Below are positions 27,810 to 36,816 of a DNA stretch of 64,000 bases, one piece after another. Source of the DNA: Bin87 sp965221295 (lineage in GTDB: Bacteria > Chloroflexota > Dehalococcoidia > Lucifugimonadales > UBA3495); NCBI GenBank assembly GCA_965221295.1, contig OZ244879.1:2480001-2544000 (forward strand). Direction: 5' to 3'. Both the position numbers and the translations under genes were made by a program. The notes beneath the pieces were generated by a model, which made no database searches, had not been told where the DNA came from, and saw nothing but the letters and a program-made list of their open reading frames with translations. Position 1 is the first letter of the stretch. Each line of letters opens with the position of its first letter.

Positions 27810-28116
27810 CTTCGTCAGCCTCCAAAAGCAGAATGTTGATCGCCTCGATGACGGTAATCCGGTGGGGGATGGGCGCCCAACCAGACTCCTTGCATCCCGG
27901 ATAGTGTAAGCGTGCGGGCTGGCCGTAGTCAATCCAAACGCCGGCGCTGCTCGGTCTCCAAGGCTGCCCCTGGTTCGTCGGGACGTGGTTGATTGGGACC
28001 CACCAGAGCGCCCAAACAACAAGCCAAGGCGATCGGCCCATTGATAGCGGCGCGCCGCCAGGACAGAAGCATCCCCCGTCTGGTCGCGCTCCAACCGTCG
28101 CGTTGACCGCTTCAGC
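27810..28116. other. Intergenic region with fusion-gene promoter and 5' leader
   Basis: 307 bp between mutM and the fusion gene. It contains the promoter at 27903-27932 and a leader of roughly 85 nt. A frame continuous with the fusion gene runs upstream but is low-complexity Ser/Arg-rich and is not considered coding. Confidence 0.55.
27903..27932 (-). promoter_or_regulatory. Promoter of the DapA-MfnB-TusA fusion gene
   Basis: Minus strand TTGACT (27932-27927), 18-bp spacer, TACACT (27908-27903), about 93 bp before the ATG. It supports the start at 27809 and not further upstream. Confidence 0.62.
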
Positions 28117-28929
28117 CTACGCGACTGGCTGGCAGGTTGGGCAATACCAGGTACTGCGGCCACGGACTCTCAGCAGCTGCACTTCGGTATCGCATCGTGG
28201 ACACGGCTGGTTGCGGCCTCGCGGAATCGTCCACGGCGACAGCGCTGCAGGCGGGTCCGGCCATTCGGCGTCGCGGGCCGCGGCGTACGCCGCCGTGGCT
28301 CGGGTCAGGGCGGCTACGATGGCCTCGTGTAGCCGCGACGTTTCATCGTCAGACAGCGTAGCTGCAGATCGTTCCGGGTGTATTTCGGATAGAAAGAGCG
28401 CCTCGTCGGCGTAGAGGTTGCCCAAACCCGCGATGACCGACTGCTCCAGCAGCAGCGCTTTCAACGGGGCCTTCCGGCCCGCCAGGCCAGCGGCGAGGGC
28501 GTCGGTGGTAAAGGTCGCTTCCAACGGCTCCGGCCCCATCCGGGACATGGCGTCGTTGGGATCCGACAGCAGCCACAGATGGCCAAATTTGCGGGGATCC
28601 ACGAACCTCATCTCCCGGCCATCGTCGAGCGGAAAGGTGTGCCGCACCATGGGCAGTGGTTCGGATTCGCCGGCTTGGATGCGAAGTCGACCCGTCATCC
28701 CCAGGTGCAGCACGAGGTTCTGTCCGTCATCCAGCGGGGCGATGAGATACTTGCCGCGCCGTCGCGCCGCCACCACAACGCGGCCGGCGACGCCCTCGAT
28801 GAACTCCCCCACCGAAGGCTGGCGGACGGTTCTGGCCCAAGTGATCTCCGGCGCTCCCAACCGGCGGCCCACCAGACCCGAACGGATCAGATACTGAAGG
28901 GTGTTTTCGACCTCCGGGAGTTCCGGCAT
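28117..28929 (-). CDS. mutM: Formamidopyrimidine-DNA glycosylase
   Basis: 270 residues. N-terminal P-E-L-P-E-V-E carries the catalytic Pro and Glu. K-Y-L with L-H-L-G-M-T-G-R-L is the conserved beta-clamp segment. G-L-G-N-L-Y-A-D-E-A-L-F is the H2TH region. The C-terminal C-P-R-C...C-P-T-C is the zinc finger. It removes 8-oxoguanine and formamidopyrimidines and nicks the strand. Starts 5 bp after the ileS stop, so it is co-transcribed with ileS. Confidence 0.95.
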   Translation of the reverse strand: MPELPEVENTLQYLIRSGLVGRRLGAPEITWARTVRQPSVGEFIEGVAGRVVVAARRRGKYLIAPLDDGQNLVLHLGMTGRLRIQAGESEPLPMVRHTFPLDDGREMRFVDPRKFGHLWLLSDPNDAMSRMGPEPLEATFTTDALAAGLAGRKAPLKALLLEQSVIAGLGNLYADEALFLSEIHPERSAATLSDDETSRLHEAIVAALTRATAAYAAARDAEWPDPPAALSPWTIPRGRNQPCPRCDTEVQLLRVRGRSTWYCPTCQPVA

Positions 28930-28934
28930 TTCCG

Positions 28935-31900
28935 TCAGCTCGAGGCGACGCGGCGCACCGCCAGGGTGATTTCCATACCTTCTACTTTGGCCGTTTCTGA
29001 TTGGTCCGCGTCGCTGAAGGGTTCGGGAATCAAATTGTCGCTGAGGGTCTCCCGCATGATGTAGTCGCCATGACCGGTCATCACGCGCTGCACGTCATCG
29101 GGTCCCTGGTAGTAGGTGACGATATGGTCGGTGATGTCGAAGCGGGCGCTTTTGCGGAGGTTCTGAATCCGATGAGCCAACTCACGGGCCAGGCCCTCAT
29201 CGGCCAGTTCCCTCGAAATGTTGGCGTCCACCGCCACCATGTAACCGGCCTCCAGGGCGACGGAGTAACCGTCGATGGCAACCACAGAATCGCCATCATC
29301 GCCAGCGGCCGCTTGAGCCTGGGCGTAAAGATCCAGGCCGGCGCCGTCGACCTGCAACGTCTTGATGTTCAGTTCTTCGAGAATCTGTTCTCCCACCCAG
29401 TCCAGGTATTTGGATTCGTCCGGGGTGCGGGTCTGCACGACGACCGCGGCAAGCGGCTGGCGCACCTTGAGGCCGGCCTTGCTGCGGGCGGCGCGTCCCA
29501 TGCTGGAAACACGAATGGCCAGGCGGGTGGCGTCCATGATGGCTTGGTCGATCAACGATGGGTCGGCGACCGGGAAGTCTGCCAGGTGCACGCTGTCGGG
29601 GCCATCCGAGTTGAAACGGAGCTCCAGGTTGCGATACATCTGCTCAGACACGAAGGGAGCCAACGGCGCCATGAGCCGCGCCACGGTCGTGAGGCAGGTG
29701 TACAGGGTCGCGTAGGCGCCCAGTTTGTCCGCGTCGGCTTCGCTCTTCCAGAAGCGGCGGCGGGAACGCCGCACGTACCAGTTGGACAGCGCGTCGATGA
29801 ATTCGCCAATGCGGCGCCCGGCGTCCGTGGGGTTGTAGCTGTCCAGGTGGCCGTCGACCACTTGGATCAGATGGTTGAGTTCAGCCAGTATCCACCGGTC
29901 CAGCTCCGCCTCTGGGCGCCAGTCTGCGGGTATCTGGGATGGCTCGAATTCGTCAATGTTGGCGTAGTTGGTGAAGAACGAATAGACGTTCCACAGGGTC
30001 AACAGCACCTGCCGGAGGGTTTGCTGCACCAAACGGTCGGAGAAGCGCCGGGGCTCCCCCGGATGCGAAGCGGTGAACAGATACCAACGCAGCGCGTCTG
30101 CGCCGTGGGCGTCCAGGATGGAATTTGGTTCGACGATGTTGCCCAGCCGTTTGCTCATCTTGCGTCCCCGGCCATCCAGGATGAGGCCCAGGCAAATGAC
30201 GTTGCGGTAGGCGATGTCGTCCTGCAGGAGGGTTGACAGGGCGTGCAGGCTGTAGAACCAGCCGCGCGTTTGGTCAACCGCCTCGCAGATGTAGTCGGCC
30301 GGGAGTCGCCCGTCGGTCTCGATGTCGCGATTCTCAAACGGGTAGTGCCACTGGGCGAGGGGCATCATTCCAGAGTCGAACCAGCAGTCCATCACCTCTG
30401 GGATCCGCCGGTAGGTTCCATTGCAGGTGTCTGACCGGCAGGCCCAGGAAACGTCGTCGACGTAGGGCCGGTGCAGGTCCAGGTCGCCAAGGTCCAGGCC
30501 CGAACGTTCGCCCAATTCAGCCACTCCGCCTACGCAATCGAAATCTCCGCATCCATCGCACTGCCAAATGGGAATCGGCGTTCCCCAGTAGCGTTCCCGG
30601 GAGATCGCCCAGTCAACGTTGTTGCGCAGCCACTCCCCGAAGCGACCCTCGCGGATGTGGTCGGGGTACCAGTTGATCCTGGAGTTGTTGCCCACCAGTT
30701 GATCCTTGACCGCGGTGGTGCGTATGTACCACGAGGTTTTGGCGTAGTAGAGGAGCGGCGTGTCGCAACGCCAGCAGAACGGGTAGGTGTGCCGATACAC
30801 GCCCTGGTGGTACAGCAGGCCCCGGGACTCCAGGTCGGCTAGGATTTCGAGGTCGGCGTCCTTCACGAACTTGCCGGCGAAGGGGTAATCGCCGGTGATG
30901 ACTCCCTGGAGGTCCACGGGCTGCACGAAGGCCAATTGTCGCTCCCGGCCCAAGCCCAAGTCCTCGTCGCCAAAGGCCGGAGCGATGTGCACGATACCGC
31001 TGCCGTCGGTCATGCTCACAAAGTCGGCCGCGACCACCTTGGTGGAATATGAGACGGCTTCTTCCAGGGATGTTTGGCCGTCGGCGTTGGTCACGAAGCG
31101 TTGGATTGGCGTTCCGTATGCCGTGGCGTCGTACAACGGACGGTAGGACAGGCCAACCAGGTCGCTTCCCTTCACCTCGCCGGTTACGGTGTAATCGTCC
31201 TGCAATGTCCCCAGCAGCGCCGAGGCCAGCGTCATCCGGTTGGTCTGGCCTTGAGAGTCAGTGATTTCGACAATGGAATAGTCCGCGTCAAGGCCAACCG
31301 CCAGCGCCGTGTTGCCGGGCAACGTCCAGGGGGTGGTGGTCCAGGCCAGGAAGTAGGATGGAACGTCGGGAGTTGCGCCGTCCAACCATTCCACCGCCTC
31401 GAACTTGATGAAGGCCGATGGGTCAGGCGTGTTTTCGCGATACCCCAAAGCGACTTCATGGGAAGACAGGCTCGACACGCACCGGGGGCAATGCGGAGCG
31501 CCGCGCCGATCCTGGTACAGCAGGCCGCGATCCCAAAGTTGCTTGAGGATCCACCAGCCTGTTTCGATGTAGTCGTTTTCCAGGGTAACGTAGGGGTCAT
31601 CCATGTCCACCCAATAGCCGATGCGGTCGGTCATGGCCTCCCACTCTTCGACATATCTGAAAACGCTGTCCCGGCAGCGCCGGTTGAATTCGGCAATGCC
31701 AAACTCCTCGATTTCGCGCTTGGAAGACAGGCCAAGCTCCTGTTCAATTTGGAGCTCAACCGGCAGGCCGTGGGTGTCCCAGCCGCCTTTGCGGATCACG
31801 CGGCATCCCTTCATGGTGCGGTGCCGCGAGATGACATCCTTGAACACGCGGGCCAAAACGTGATGGATGCCGGGGCTGCCGTTGGCGGTTGGCGGCCCTT

Positions 31901-32042
31901 CGTACATCATAAAGAGCGGCGCATCTGGCCGTTCTTCGGAAGAGCGGCGGAACACGTTCCGCTCTTTCCAGTATTCCAAAACCTCGGCGTCGAGCGCGGG
32001 GAAATCGACTCGGCTGGAAACCACGTCAAACGTAGCTGGCAT
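28935..32042 (-). CDS. ileS: Isoleucyl-tRNA synthetase
   Basis: 1035 residues, the size of long-type IleRS. HIGH-type motif in P-P-T-A-N-G-S-P-G-I-H-H-V. The editing domain follows, with W-T-T-T-P-W-T-L-P-G-N-T-A-L-A-V. The signature is G-R-G-R-K-M-S-K-R-L-G-N-I-V. The C-terminal anticodon domain includes L-S-N-W-Y-V-R-R-S-R-R-R-F-W and a long C-terminal extension. It charges tRNA-Ile. ATG 32042 has AGAGG upstream; the N-terminal extension in the longer frame is not synthetase-like. Only 56 bp separate it from thiD, too little for a T-box. Confidence 0.96.
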   Translation of the reverse strand: MPATFDVVSSRVDFPALDAEVLEYWKERNVFRRSSEERPDAPLFMMYEGPPTANGSPGIHHVLARVFKDVISRHRTMKGCRVIRKGGWDTHGLPVELQIEQELGLSSKREIEEFGIAEFNRRCRDSVFRYVEEWEAMTDRIGYWVDMDDPYVTLENDYIETGWWILKQLWDRGLLYQDRRGAPHCPRCVSSLSSHEVALGYRENTPDPSAFIKFEAVEWLDGATPDVPSYFLAWTTTPWTLPGNTALAVGLDADYSIVEITDSQGQTNRMTLASALLGTLQDDYTVTGEVKGSDLVGLSYRPLYDATAYGTPIQRFVTNADGQTSLEEAVSYSTKVVAADFVSMTDGSGIVHIAPAFGDEDLGLGRERQLAFVQPVDLQGVITGDYPFAGKFVKDADLEILADLESRGLLYHQGVYRHTYPFCWRCDTPLLYYAKTSWYIRTTAVKDQLVGNNSRINWYPDHIREGRFGEWLRNNVDWAISRERYWGTPIPIWQCDGCGDFDCVGGVAELGERSGLDLGDLDLHRPYVDDVSWACRSDTCNGTYRRIPEVMDCWFDSGMMPLAQWHYPFENRDIETDGRLPADYICEAVDQTRGWFYSLHALSTLLQDDIAYRNVICLGLILDGRGRKMSKRLGNIVEPNSILDAHGADALRWYLFTASHPGEPRRFSDRLVQQTLRQVLLTLWNVYSFFTNYANIDEFEPSQIPADWRPEAELDRWILAELNHLIQVVDGHLDSYNPTDAGRRIGEFIDALSNWYVRRSRRRFWKSEADADKLGAYATLYTCLTTVARLMAPLAPFVSEQMYRNLELRFNSDGPDSVHLADFPVADPSLIDQAIMDATRLAIRVSSMGRAARSKAGLKVRQPLAAVVVQTRTPDESKYLDWVGEQILEELNIKTLQVDGAGLDLYAQAQAAAGDDGDSVVAIDGYSVALEAGYMVAVDANISRELADEGLARELAHRIQNLRKSARFDITDHIVTYYQGPDDVQRVMTGHGDYIMRETLSDNLIPEPFSDADQSETAKVEGMEITLAVRRVASS

Positions 32043-32098
32043 AATTTGCAACCTCTTGTTCAGGAATGAGCTTATTCGAGGATCAGCGCATTTGGGGA

Positions 32099-32899
32099 TC
32101 AACGCCAGAAGGCATGAAAGTGGTGCAGCGGGCCGTGTCCCCGCCCGATGGGATAGGCCGCGGCGATGGCGGCGGTGACGAATTCCTTGGCTTGGGCGAC
32201 CGCGGCCGGCGTGTCTAGCCCATGGGCCAGGCCAGCCGCCACCGCCGACGCGAAGGTGCACCCGGTGCCGTGGGTGTTGGTCGAAGGGATGCGCTGCGCG
32301 GTGAATTCCATGAATTCCATCCCGTCGTAGAATACGTCGGTCGGGGGCCCATCCCGGTGACCGCCCTTGATCACCACGGACTTGGCCCCCATGCCGATGA
32401 TGGCCTGGGCAGCCGAGCGGACGTCGGAGTCGGACCGGATGGCGCGGCCGGTCAGGTCCTCCGCCTCGGGTATGTTGGGCGTGACTACCGTGGCCAATGG
32501 GATCAACTCGTTGCAGATGGTGGCGATGGCCTCCTCGCGCAGTAGCCGGTCGCCGCTCTTGGCCACCATCACCGGGTCCACGATCACATTGTGGAAGCCA
32601 TGGCGCCGCGCCGCGCTGGCCACCGTGGAGACGATTGCTGGGGAAGACAGCATTCCGGTCTTCACCGCGTCGGCGCCGATGTCAGTCGCGACGGCGTCGA
32701 TCTGGGCGTCGATCAAATCCGTGGGTAATTCGTGAACGGCACTCACGCCGACGGTGTTCTGCGCCGTGATCGCGGTAACCGCTGAAGTACCGAAAACCCC
32801 CAGGGCCGAGAAAGTCTTCAGGTCGGCCTGTATACCGGCGCCTCCACCGGAGTCCGAGCCGGCAATTGTCATAGCCGTTGGTGTTCTGATCTCGCTCAT
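32099..32899 (-). CDS. thiD: Hydroxymethylpyrimidine/phosphomethylpyrimidine kinase
   Basis: 266 residues. Ribokinase-fold motifs are visible: M-T-I-A-G-S-D-S-G-G-G-A-G-I-Q-A-D-L-K-T-F at the start, V-I-V-D-P-V-M-V-A-K-S-G, and the anion hole N-T-H-G-T-G-C-T-F-A-S-A. It phosphorylates HMP to HMP-PP for thiamine synthesis. A TTG/ATG start further up (32932) would overlap the GYD gene. ThiE is encoded 15 kb away at 47863, so thiamine genes are scattered. Confidence 0.95.
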   Translation of the reverse strand: MSEIRTPTAMTIAGSDSGGGAGIQADLKTFSALGVFGTSAVTAITAQNTVGVSAVHELPTDLIDAQIDAVATDIGADAVKTGMLSSPAIVSTVASAARRHGFHNVIVDPVMVAKSGDRLLREEAIATICNELIPLATVVTPNIPEAEDLTGRAIRSDSDVRSAAQAIIGMGAKSVVIKGGHRDGPPTDVFYDGMEFMEFTAQRIPSTNTHGTGCTFASAVAAGLAHGLDTPAAVAQAKEFVTAAIAAAYPIGRGHGPLHHFHAFWR

Positions 32900-32928
32900 T
32901 GAATTGCCGCCGCCGGGCTGGGCCAGAG

Positions 32929-33312
32929 TCACTCAGGGCCCGAAGGTATTCGCCAATCGTCGCCGTCGGTGGACTCGCTGGGCCCACTGGGCGGGTTGAT
33001 GGCCACCGCCGCATCCCGCAGGAGGCTGATGTGCTCTTCGTCGGAGAGCGCCCCCATGGGCAACGCCGGCAGCGTCTCTATGTTCAGGCCGGCCCTAACG
33101 GCCAGCTCCAAGGACATCCTCACCACGGATTCGTTGTCAGTGGCTTCGGTAAGGATGACGAAGTCGTAACGGCCCAGCACAGCGTATTGGGTCAGCACTT
33201 TGCTGGACATGGTTTCCACGGCGGCGGCCACTTCGCTGAGCAAGTTGTGATTTTCCTGCGCCATGCGTCGGCCGCGCCCGGTGAAATTGGCAAGCATTAT
33301 GTAGAGAGGCAT
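32929..33312 (-). CDS. GYD domain protein
   Basis: 127 residues starting M-P-L-Y-I-M-L-A-N-F-T. It has the ferredoxin-like GYD-domain pattern with L-G-R-Y-D-F-V-I-L-T-E-A-T-D-N-E (variant of the G-x-Y-D motif), then T-L-P-A-L-P-M-G-A-L-S at the end of the domain, and a disordered tail. Function of the family is unknown. First gene of the probable GYD-thiD-ileS-mutM operon; TATACT (33359-33354) on the minus strand may be its -10 box. Confidence 0.82.
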   Translation of the reverse strand: MPLYIMLANFTGRGRRMAQENHNLLSEVAAAVETMSSKVLTQYAVLGRYDFVILTEATDNESVVRMSLELAVRAGLNIETLPALPMGALSDEEHISLLRDAAVAINPPSGPSESTDGDDWRIPSGPE

Positions 33313-33467
33313 TGTTGGCACCGATGGGAAGATGGGACGGAACGTTCCGCAGTAGTATAGCATTGCGAGATTGGCCCGAAATCTTGGCGCGTGCTATCAT
33401 CCCACATCACACACTGGACCGGATAACCGGGACCGACATCGCGCGCCGAGCCCCAGGGAGGTCAGCC

Positions 33468-34310
33468 ATGGACATTGGCCTGAACATGTCGATTTCCACC
33501 AATTCAATCGACGTAGCGGAGATTGCAGCCAAGGCCGAAGCTCTGGGGTTCGAGTCCATCTGGCTACCCGAGCATCCGGTGATGCCAGTAAACCCGGCCT
33601 CCAAATATCCCGGTTCGGCCGACGGGTCCATTCCCGACTACATGAGCGACATGGCCGACCCGTACATCGGGTTGGCGAGGGCGTCGGCGGTCACCAACCG
33701 CATCAAGCTGGGAACCGGCATAACCCTGCTGCCCGAGCGGAATCCCCTGGTTCTGGCCGGCGCCATCGCCTCCCTTGACCTGTTCTCCGGCGGACGATTC
33801 CTACTGGGCATCGGCACGGGATGGCTGCGCGAAGAAACCGAAGTGATGGGTGGCAACTTCGACCATCGCTGGACCCAGGCCGGGGAGTCAATCGAGGTGA
33901 TGCGAGCCCTGTGGACTCAGGACGCCGCCGAATACCACGGAACTTACTACGACTTCCCTCCGGTTCAATGCAACCCCAAGCCGGCGCAACCGGGCGGCCC
34001 TCCGGTCATCCTGGGAGGCAACGCCCGCAACGTATTTCGGCGGGTAGTCCGGTGGGGCGACGGGTGGATGCCCACCGCATCAAACCCGGAACAGATCGCC
34101 GCCGGCCGCGCCGCCATCGACGAATTGGCCGAGGCGTCGGGACGGGACCCCGCCGGCATCAGCATTACGGTTTTCGGCCAGCCGGCAGACCGGGATTTGA
34201 TCGCCAAGTTTGCGGACGCCGGCGCCAATCGCGTGATCGTGCGCATCGCCGACACCTCTGGGCCGCACGCGCTGGAAGAGATGGAACGTATCGCGCAGGC
34301 CGTATTGTGA
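33468..34310 (+). CDS. LLM-class F420/FMN-dependent oxidoreductase
   Basis: 280 residues of the luciferase-like TIM-barrel family. A-E-A-L-G-F-E-S-I-W-L-P-E-H at the N-terminus, I-K-L-G-T-G-I-T-L-L-P-E-R-N-P, F-L-L-G-I-G-T-G-W and P-V-I-L-G-G-N-A are its signatures; the L-P-E-R-N-P segment favours an F420-binding subgroup. Hydride transfer to an unknown organic substrate. ATG 33468 has GGGAGG 7 nt upstream. A strong terminator follows. Confidence 0.88.
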   Translation: MDIGLNMSISTNSIDVAEIAAKAEALGFESIWLPEHPVMPVNPASKYPGSADGSIPDYMSDMADPYIGLARASAVTNRIKLGTGITLLPERNPLVLAGAIASLDLFSGGRFLLGIGTGWLREETEVMGGNFDHRWTQAGESIEVMRALWTQDAAEYHGTYYDFPPVQCNPKPAQPGGPPVILGGNARNVFRRVVRWGDGWMPTASNPEQIAAGRAAIDELAEASGRDPAGISITVFGQPADRDLIAKFADAGANRVIVRIADTSGPHALEEMERIAQAVL

Positions 34311-34335
34311 CGCGCTAATTTCCACTAATTTCGCT

Positions 34336-34379
34336 GCGGATGGGGCGACGGAAACCGTCGCCCCATCCGCGTTTCTGTT
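34336..34379 (+). terminator. Intrinsic terminator after the LLM oxidoreductase
   Basis: Perfect 16-bp stem (34336-34351 with 34355-34370), AAA loop, then a T-rich GTTTCTGTT tail. 26 bp after the gene. Confidence 0.88.
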
Positions 34380-34580
34380 AACCCCGATTAGGCAGGTATC
34401 GCGTTTTCGGATATATTGAAGGAATCTATATCATATATTCGGAACTTTGATGTTCTTTTAACGCTAATCCGCAACCAAATTTCTACTACAAATGTTGATT
34501 GGGTCCAATCATAACCGTTTTCTGCCGAGTTATCGCATTTTGATTGCGTTTAACGGTCATTAGAAAAACCGGAAATCGGT

Positions 34581-34610
34581 TTGACTATGGCTGCTGCCAT
34601 TGCCTATATT
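34581..34610 (+). promoter_or_regulatory. Promoter of the oligopeptide ABC operon
   Basis: TTGACT (34581-34586), 18-bp spacer, TATATT (34605-34610), preceded by A/T-rich DNA. Predicted start near 34617, about 78 nt before the first ATG. Confidence 0.68.
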
Positions 34611-34694
34611 GCCCGGACGTGAAGTTACCGCCGACCGGCGAGCTTTTCGCGCTCGCCACCGCAGATCTACCCAAGACCATTCGGGAGGACCTGT

Positions 34695-36680
34695 ATGTCG
34701 AATCGTAGAATCATGAGAAGGCCGTTGGCGACGTTGGCAATCGCGCTGGCGATAACAGGTGCAATCGTTGGCTGTGGCGGCGCCGCAGAGCAAACGGTTG
34801 CCCCGGCAGCGCCGGCCGCCGGTCAGCAACAAACCGAACAGCCAAGCCAACCGGCGACGCAAACCCCACCCACGGTGGAGGCCAGGGCGACCAATACCCC
34901 GGTTCCGCAAGGAGCGACGCTGGCGCCCACGCCCACACAGCGCGCGTCGGTATTGCGGGCAACCCCCAGACCGACCTTGGCGCCTCAAACCGAAGGGGAA
35001 TTGGTAACCGACCGGCTAATTGCAGTGTTGGACCCTCCATCACTGGAATCGATGCTCGACTGCGAAGTAACCGGCGCCGGCGTCGTCAACTACCGCATGT
35101 CGGCCGAGTTCATGGTTGACGCGGGCAGGTTCGACGGCTCGTATGAGCCGATGCTCTCCACGGAATGGAGCATCACGCCCGACGGCAGGACTTGGAATTT
35201 CAAGCTGCGCCAAGGAGTGCGGTGGCATGATGATTGGGGCGAATTCACGGCTCAGGACGTGAAGCACTCGCTGGCCTACTACACCAACCCCGAGTGCCGG
35301 GCTTCGTACTCCGATTTCTTCCGGTCCGACCCTGGCAGCGAAGTTGAGATCGTCAACGACTACGAGGTCAACATTCACATGCAACGTCGGCCAGCGGTTG
35401 ACTTCCTCTACTGGTACTCAGGCTATCGCGGCGTGCCCATCAGCAGCAAGGCGCAATGGGAACAGGCCTGTCCCAACGGCGAAGCCGATTACGGAACCAC
35501 CGAAACCGGCGACACCCTCCACTATTGCAAGGCCAGCCGGGACTTGGTGTACTCGAAGTCGGCTCGAACCGGCCCTTACGAATTCGTGAGCTTTGAAGAG
35601 GGCGTTGGTTGGGAATGGAGCCGCGTCGACTACGACCATTGGCGCGTGAATCCCGACTTCCGCGAGATCGAGATCAAAGATGTCCGGGAGCCGGCCACTC
35701 GATTGGCCATCATGCAGGCCCGTGAAGGCCACATCGCCGCTATCAACCGGGCCCTGCTGCAAGAAGCCATCGACGACGGCCTTGAGATATTCGACAGTTC
35801 GGTGACCGCGCAGACGGCGTTCGCAATCTTCGGCGGGATGTATTTCGCCACCGGCGCCAAGGGCGTGCCAACCGATTTAAGCGAGGCCGAGCAGATCGAA
35901 ATCCGCAACAGTTACGACATTGCCGGCGCCCGAGACCAGCACATGCCCTGGAATGACCCGGGCCCAAGCGGACGGCTGGTTCGCATGGCCATGAACAAGG
36001 CCCTGGACCGGGACCAGATCAACGATGCGATCTTCAAGGGGGCCGGCGGCAAGCAATGGGTGGCCACATTGGTTCCCGACTTCCCAGCGGGCTACAACGA
36101 GGCCTGGGAAGCGGACTGGGAAGAGCTGTATGGGTATGACCCCGACCGGGCCCGCGAGCTGTTGGCTGAGGCTGGTTACCCCAACGGCTTCTCCTTCCGC
36201 ATCCCGGTGTTCCCTCTTTCCGGGGTGCCCGAGCAGCCGGACCTAATGGAGGCGATGGCCAAGTTCTGGACCGAGATCGGCCTCAGCCCCGAACTTGACC
36301 CAATTGAATTCTCCAATTGGCGCAACGAATACCGCGGGCTGAACACCGACTGCTGCATCTATCCCTTCCGCGGCCCGGCGGCTCCCATCGACACCCGGGT
36401 GCACTTCTACTACAGCGCGGAGCGCTTCTTCCGGGCGCACACCACTGACGACATCCAGGAATGGAAGAACCAGGCGCTGCGAGCCCTCAACGAGGCGGAC
36501 GCCACCGAAACATGGCAGAAGGTTTCAGACCAGATCTTCTATGACGTGGCGACCATCCCGGGCTGGACGCTGCCCGTCAGCGCCACGGTGGATCCAGACG
36601 TGGTGGCAGAGTACATCTTCCTGGGACCCAACAACGGCAACTACGTTTACCTCGAATACGTGAAGGGCGTCAGGGAGTAA
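34695..36680 (+). CDS. Oligopeptide/dipeptide-type ABC transporter substrate-binding lipoprotein
   Basis: 661 residues. The signal peptide ends in I-V-G-C (lipidated C27). A Pro/Ala/Thr/Gln-rich linker to about residue 105 follows. The family 5 solute-binding domain has L-S-T-E-W-S-I-T-P-D-G-R-T-W-N-F-K-L-R-Q-G-V-R-W, D-V-K-H-S-L and Y-D-P-D-R-A-R-E-L-L-A-E-A-G-Y-P-N-G as signatures. It delivers peptides or other organic solutes to the permeases encoded next. First gene of the operon. Confidence 0.93.
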   Translation: MSNRRIMRRPLATLAIALAITGAIVGCGGAAEQTVAPAAPAAGQQQTEQPSQPATQTPPTVEARATNTPVPQGATLAPTPTQRASVLRATPRPTLAPQTEGELVTDRLIAVLDPPSLESMLDCEVTGAGVVNYRMSAEFMVDAGRFDGSYEPMLSTEWSITPDGRTWNFKLRQGVRWHDDWGEFTAQDVKHSLAYYTNPECRASYSDFFRSDPGSEVEIVNDYEVNIHMQRRPAVDFLYWYSGYRGVPISSKAQWEQACPNGEADYGTTETGDTLHYCKASRDLVYSKSARTGPYEFVSFEEGVGWEWSRVDYDHWRVNPDFREIEIKDVREPATRLAIMQAREGHIAAINRALLQEAIDDGLEIFDSSVTAQTAFAIFGGMYFATGAKGVPTDLSEAEQIEIRNSYDIAGARDQHMPWNDPGPSGRLVRMAMNKALDRDQINDAIFKGAGGKQWVATLVPDFPAGYNEAWEADWEELYGYDPDRARELLAEAGYPNGFSFRIPVFPLSGVPEQPDLMEAMAKFWTEIGLSPELDPIEFSNWRNEYRGLNTDCCIYPFRGPAAPIDTRVHFYYSAERFFRAHTTDDIQEWKNQALRALNEADATETWQKVSDQIFYDVATIPGWTLPVSATVDPDVVAEYIFLGPNNGNYVYLEYVKGVRE

Positions 36681-36764
36681 TCCAGACGACCGACGCTCGA
36701 GAATGCGACACCGGCGCCGCCTGTTTTTCGGACGCGGCGCTGGCGTCGCCGTCACATCGGTGAA

Positions 36765-36800
36765 GGGAGGGTTCGACCCAATGGGTCGAAAACAGGCGTC
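36765..36800 (+). promoter_or_regulatory. Ribosome-binding site separated from the dppB ATG by a hairpin
   Basis: GGGAGG (36765-36770) is 30 nt from ATG 36801, too far for normal use. A 7-bp hairpin (TTCGACC 36772-36778 with GGTCGAA 36784-36790) lies between and would bring the site to an effective distance of about 12 nt when folded. Confidence 0.35.
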
Positions 36801-36816
36801 ATGCAACGCTTCATAG
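36781..36816 (+). CDS. Possible 11-codon leader ORF overlapping the dppB start
   Basis: ATG 36781 to TAG 36816 (M-G-R-K-Q-A-S-C-N-A-S), with GGGAGG about 10 nt upstream. It overlaps the first 16 bases of dppB in another frame. It is either a chance frame or a coupling peptide. The same DNA folds into a hairpin (see next entry). Confidence 0.2.
   Translation: MGRKQASCNAS

Larger units (their letters stand above)
34311..34694. other. AT-rich intergenic region upstream of the oligopeptide operon
   Basis: 384 bp. After the LLM-gene terminator comes a stretch much richer in A and T than its surroundings (34380-34580), with no coding frame. Then the operon promoter (34581-34610) and an 80-nt leader ending in GGGAGGA before the ATG. 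The AT-rich block is a candidate UP element or regulator-binding site. Confidence 0.6.

Noticed and set aside
25665..27839. Very long plus-strand open frame (over 700 codons) opposite the fusion gene
   Set aside because: It mirrors the minus-strand gene in a high-GC sequence; composition is His/Ala/Gly-rich without any domain, while the minus strand has clear enzyme motifs, promoter and terminator.
29001..32069. Long plus-strand frames across ileS
   Set aside because: They are shadows of isoleucyl-tRNA synthetase.
32043..32098. T-box leader before ileS
   Set aside because: Only 56 bp separate ileS from thiD, too little for a T-box.
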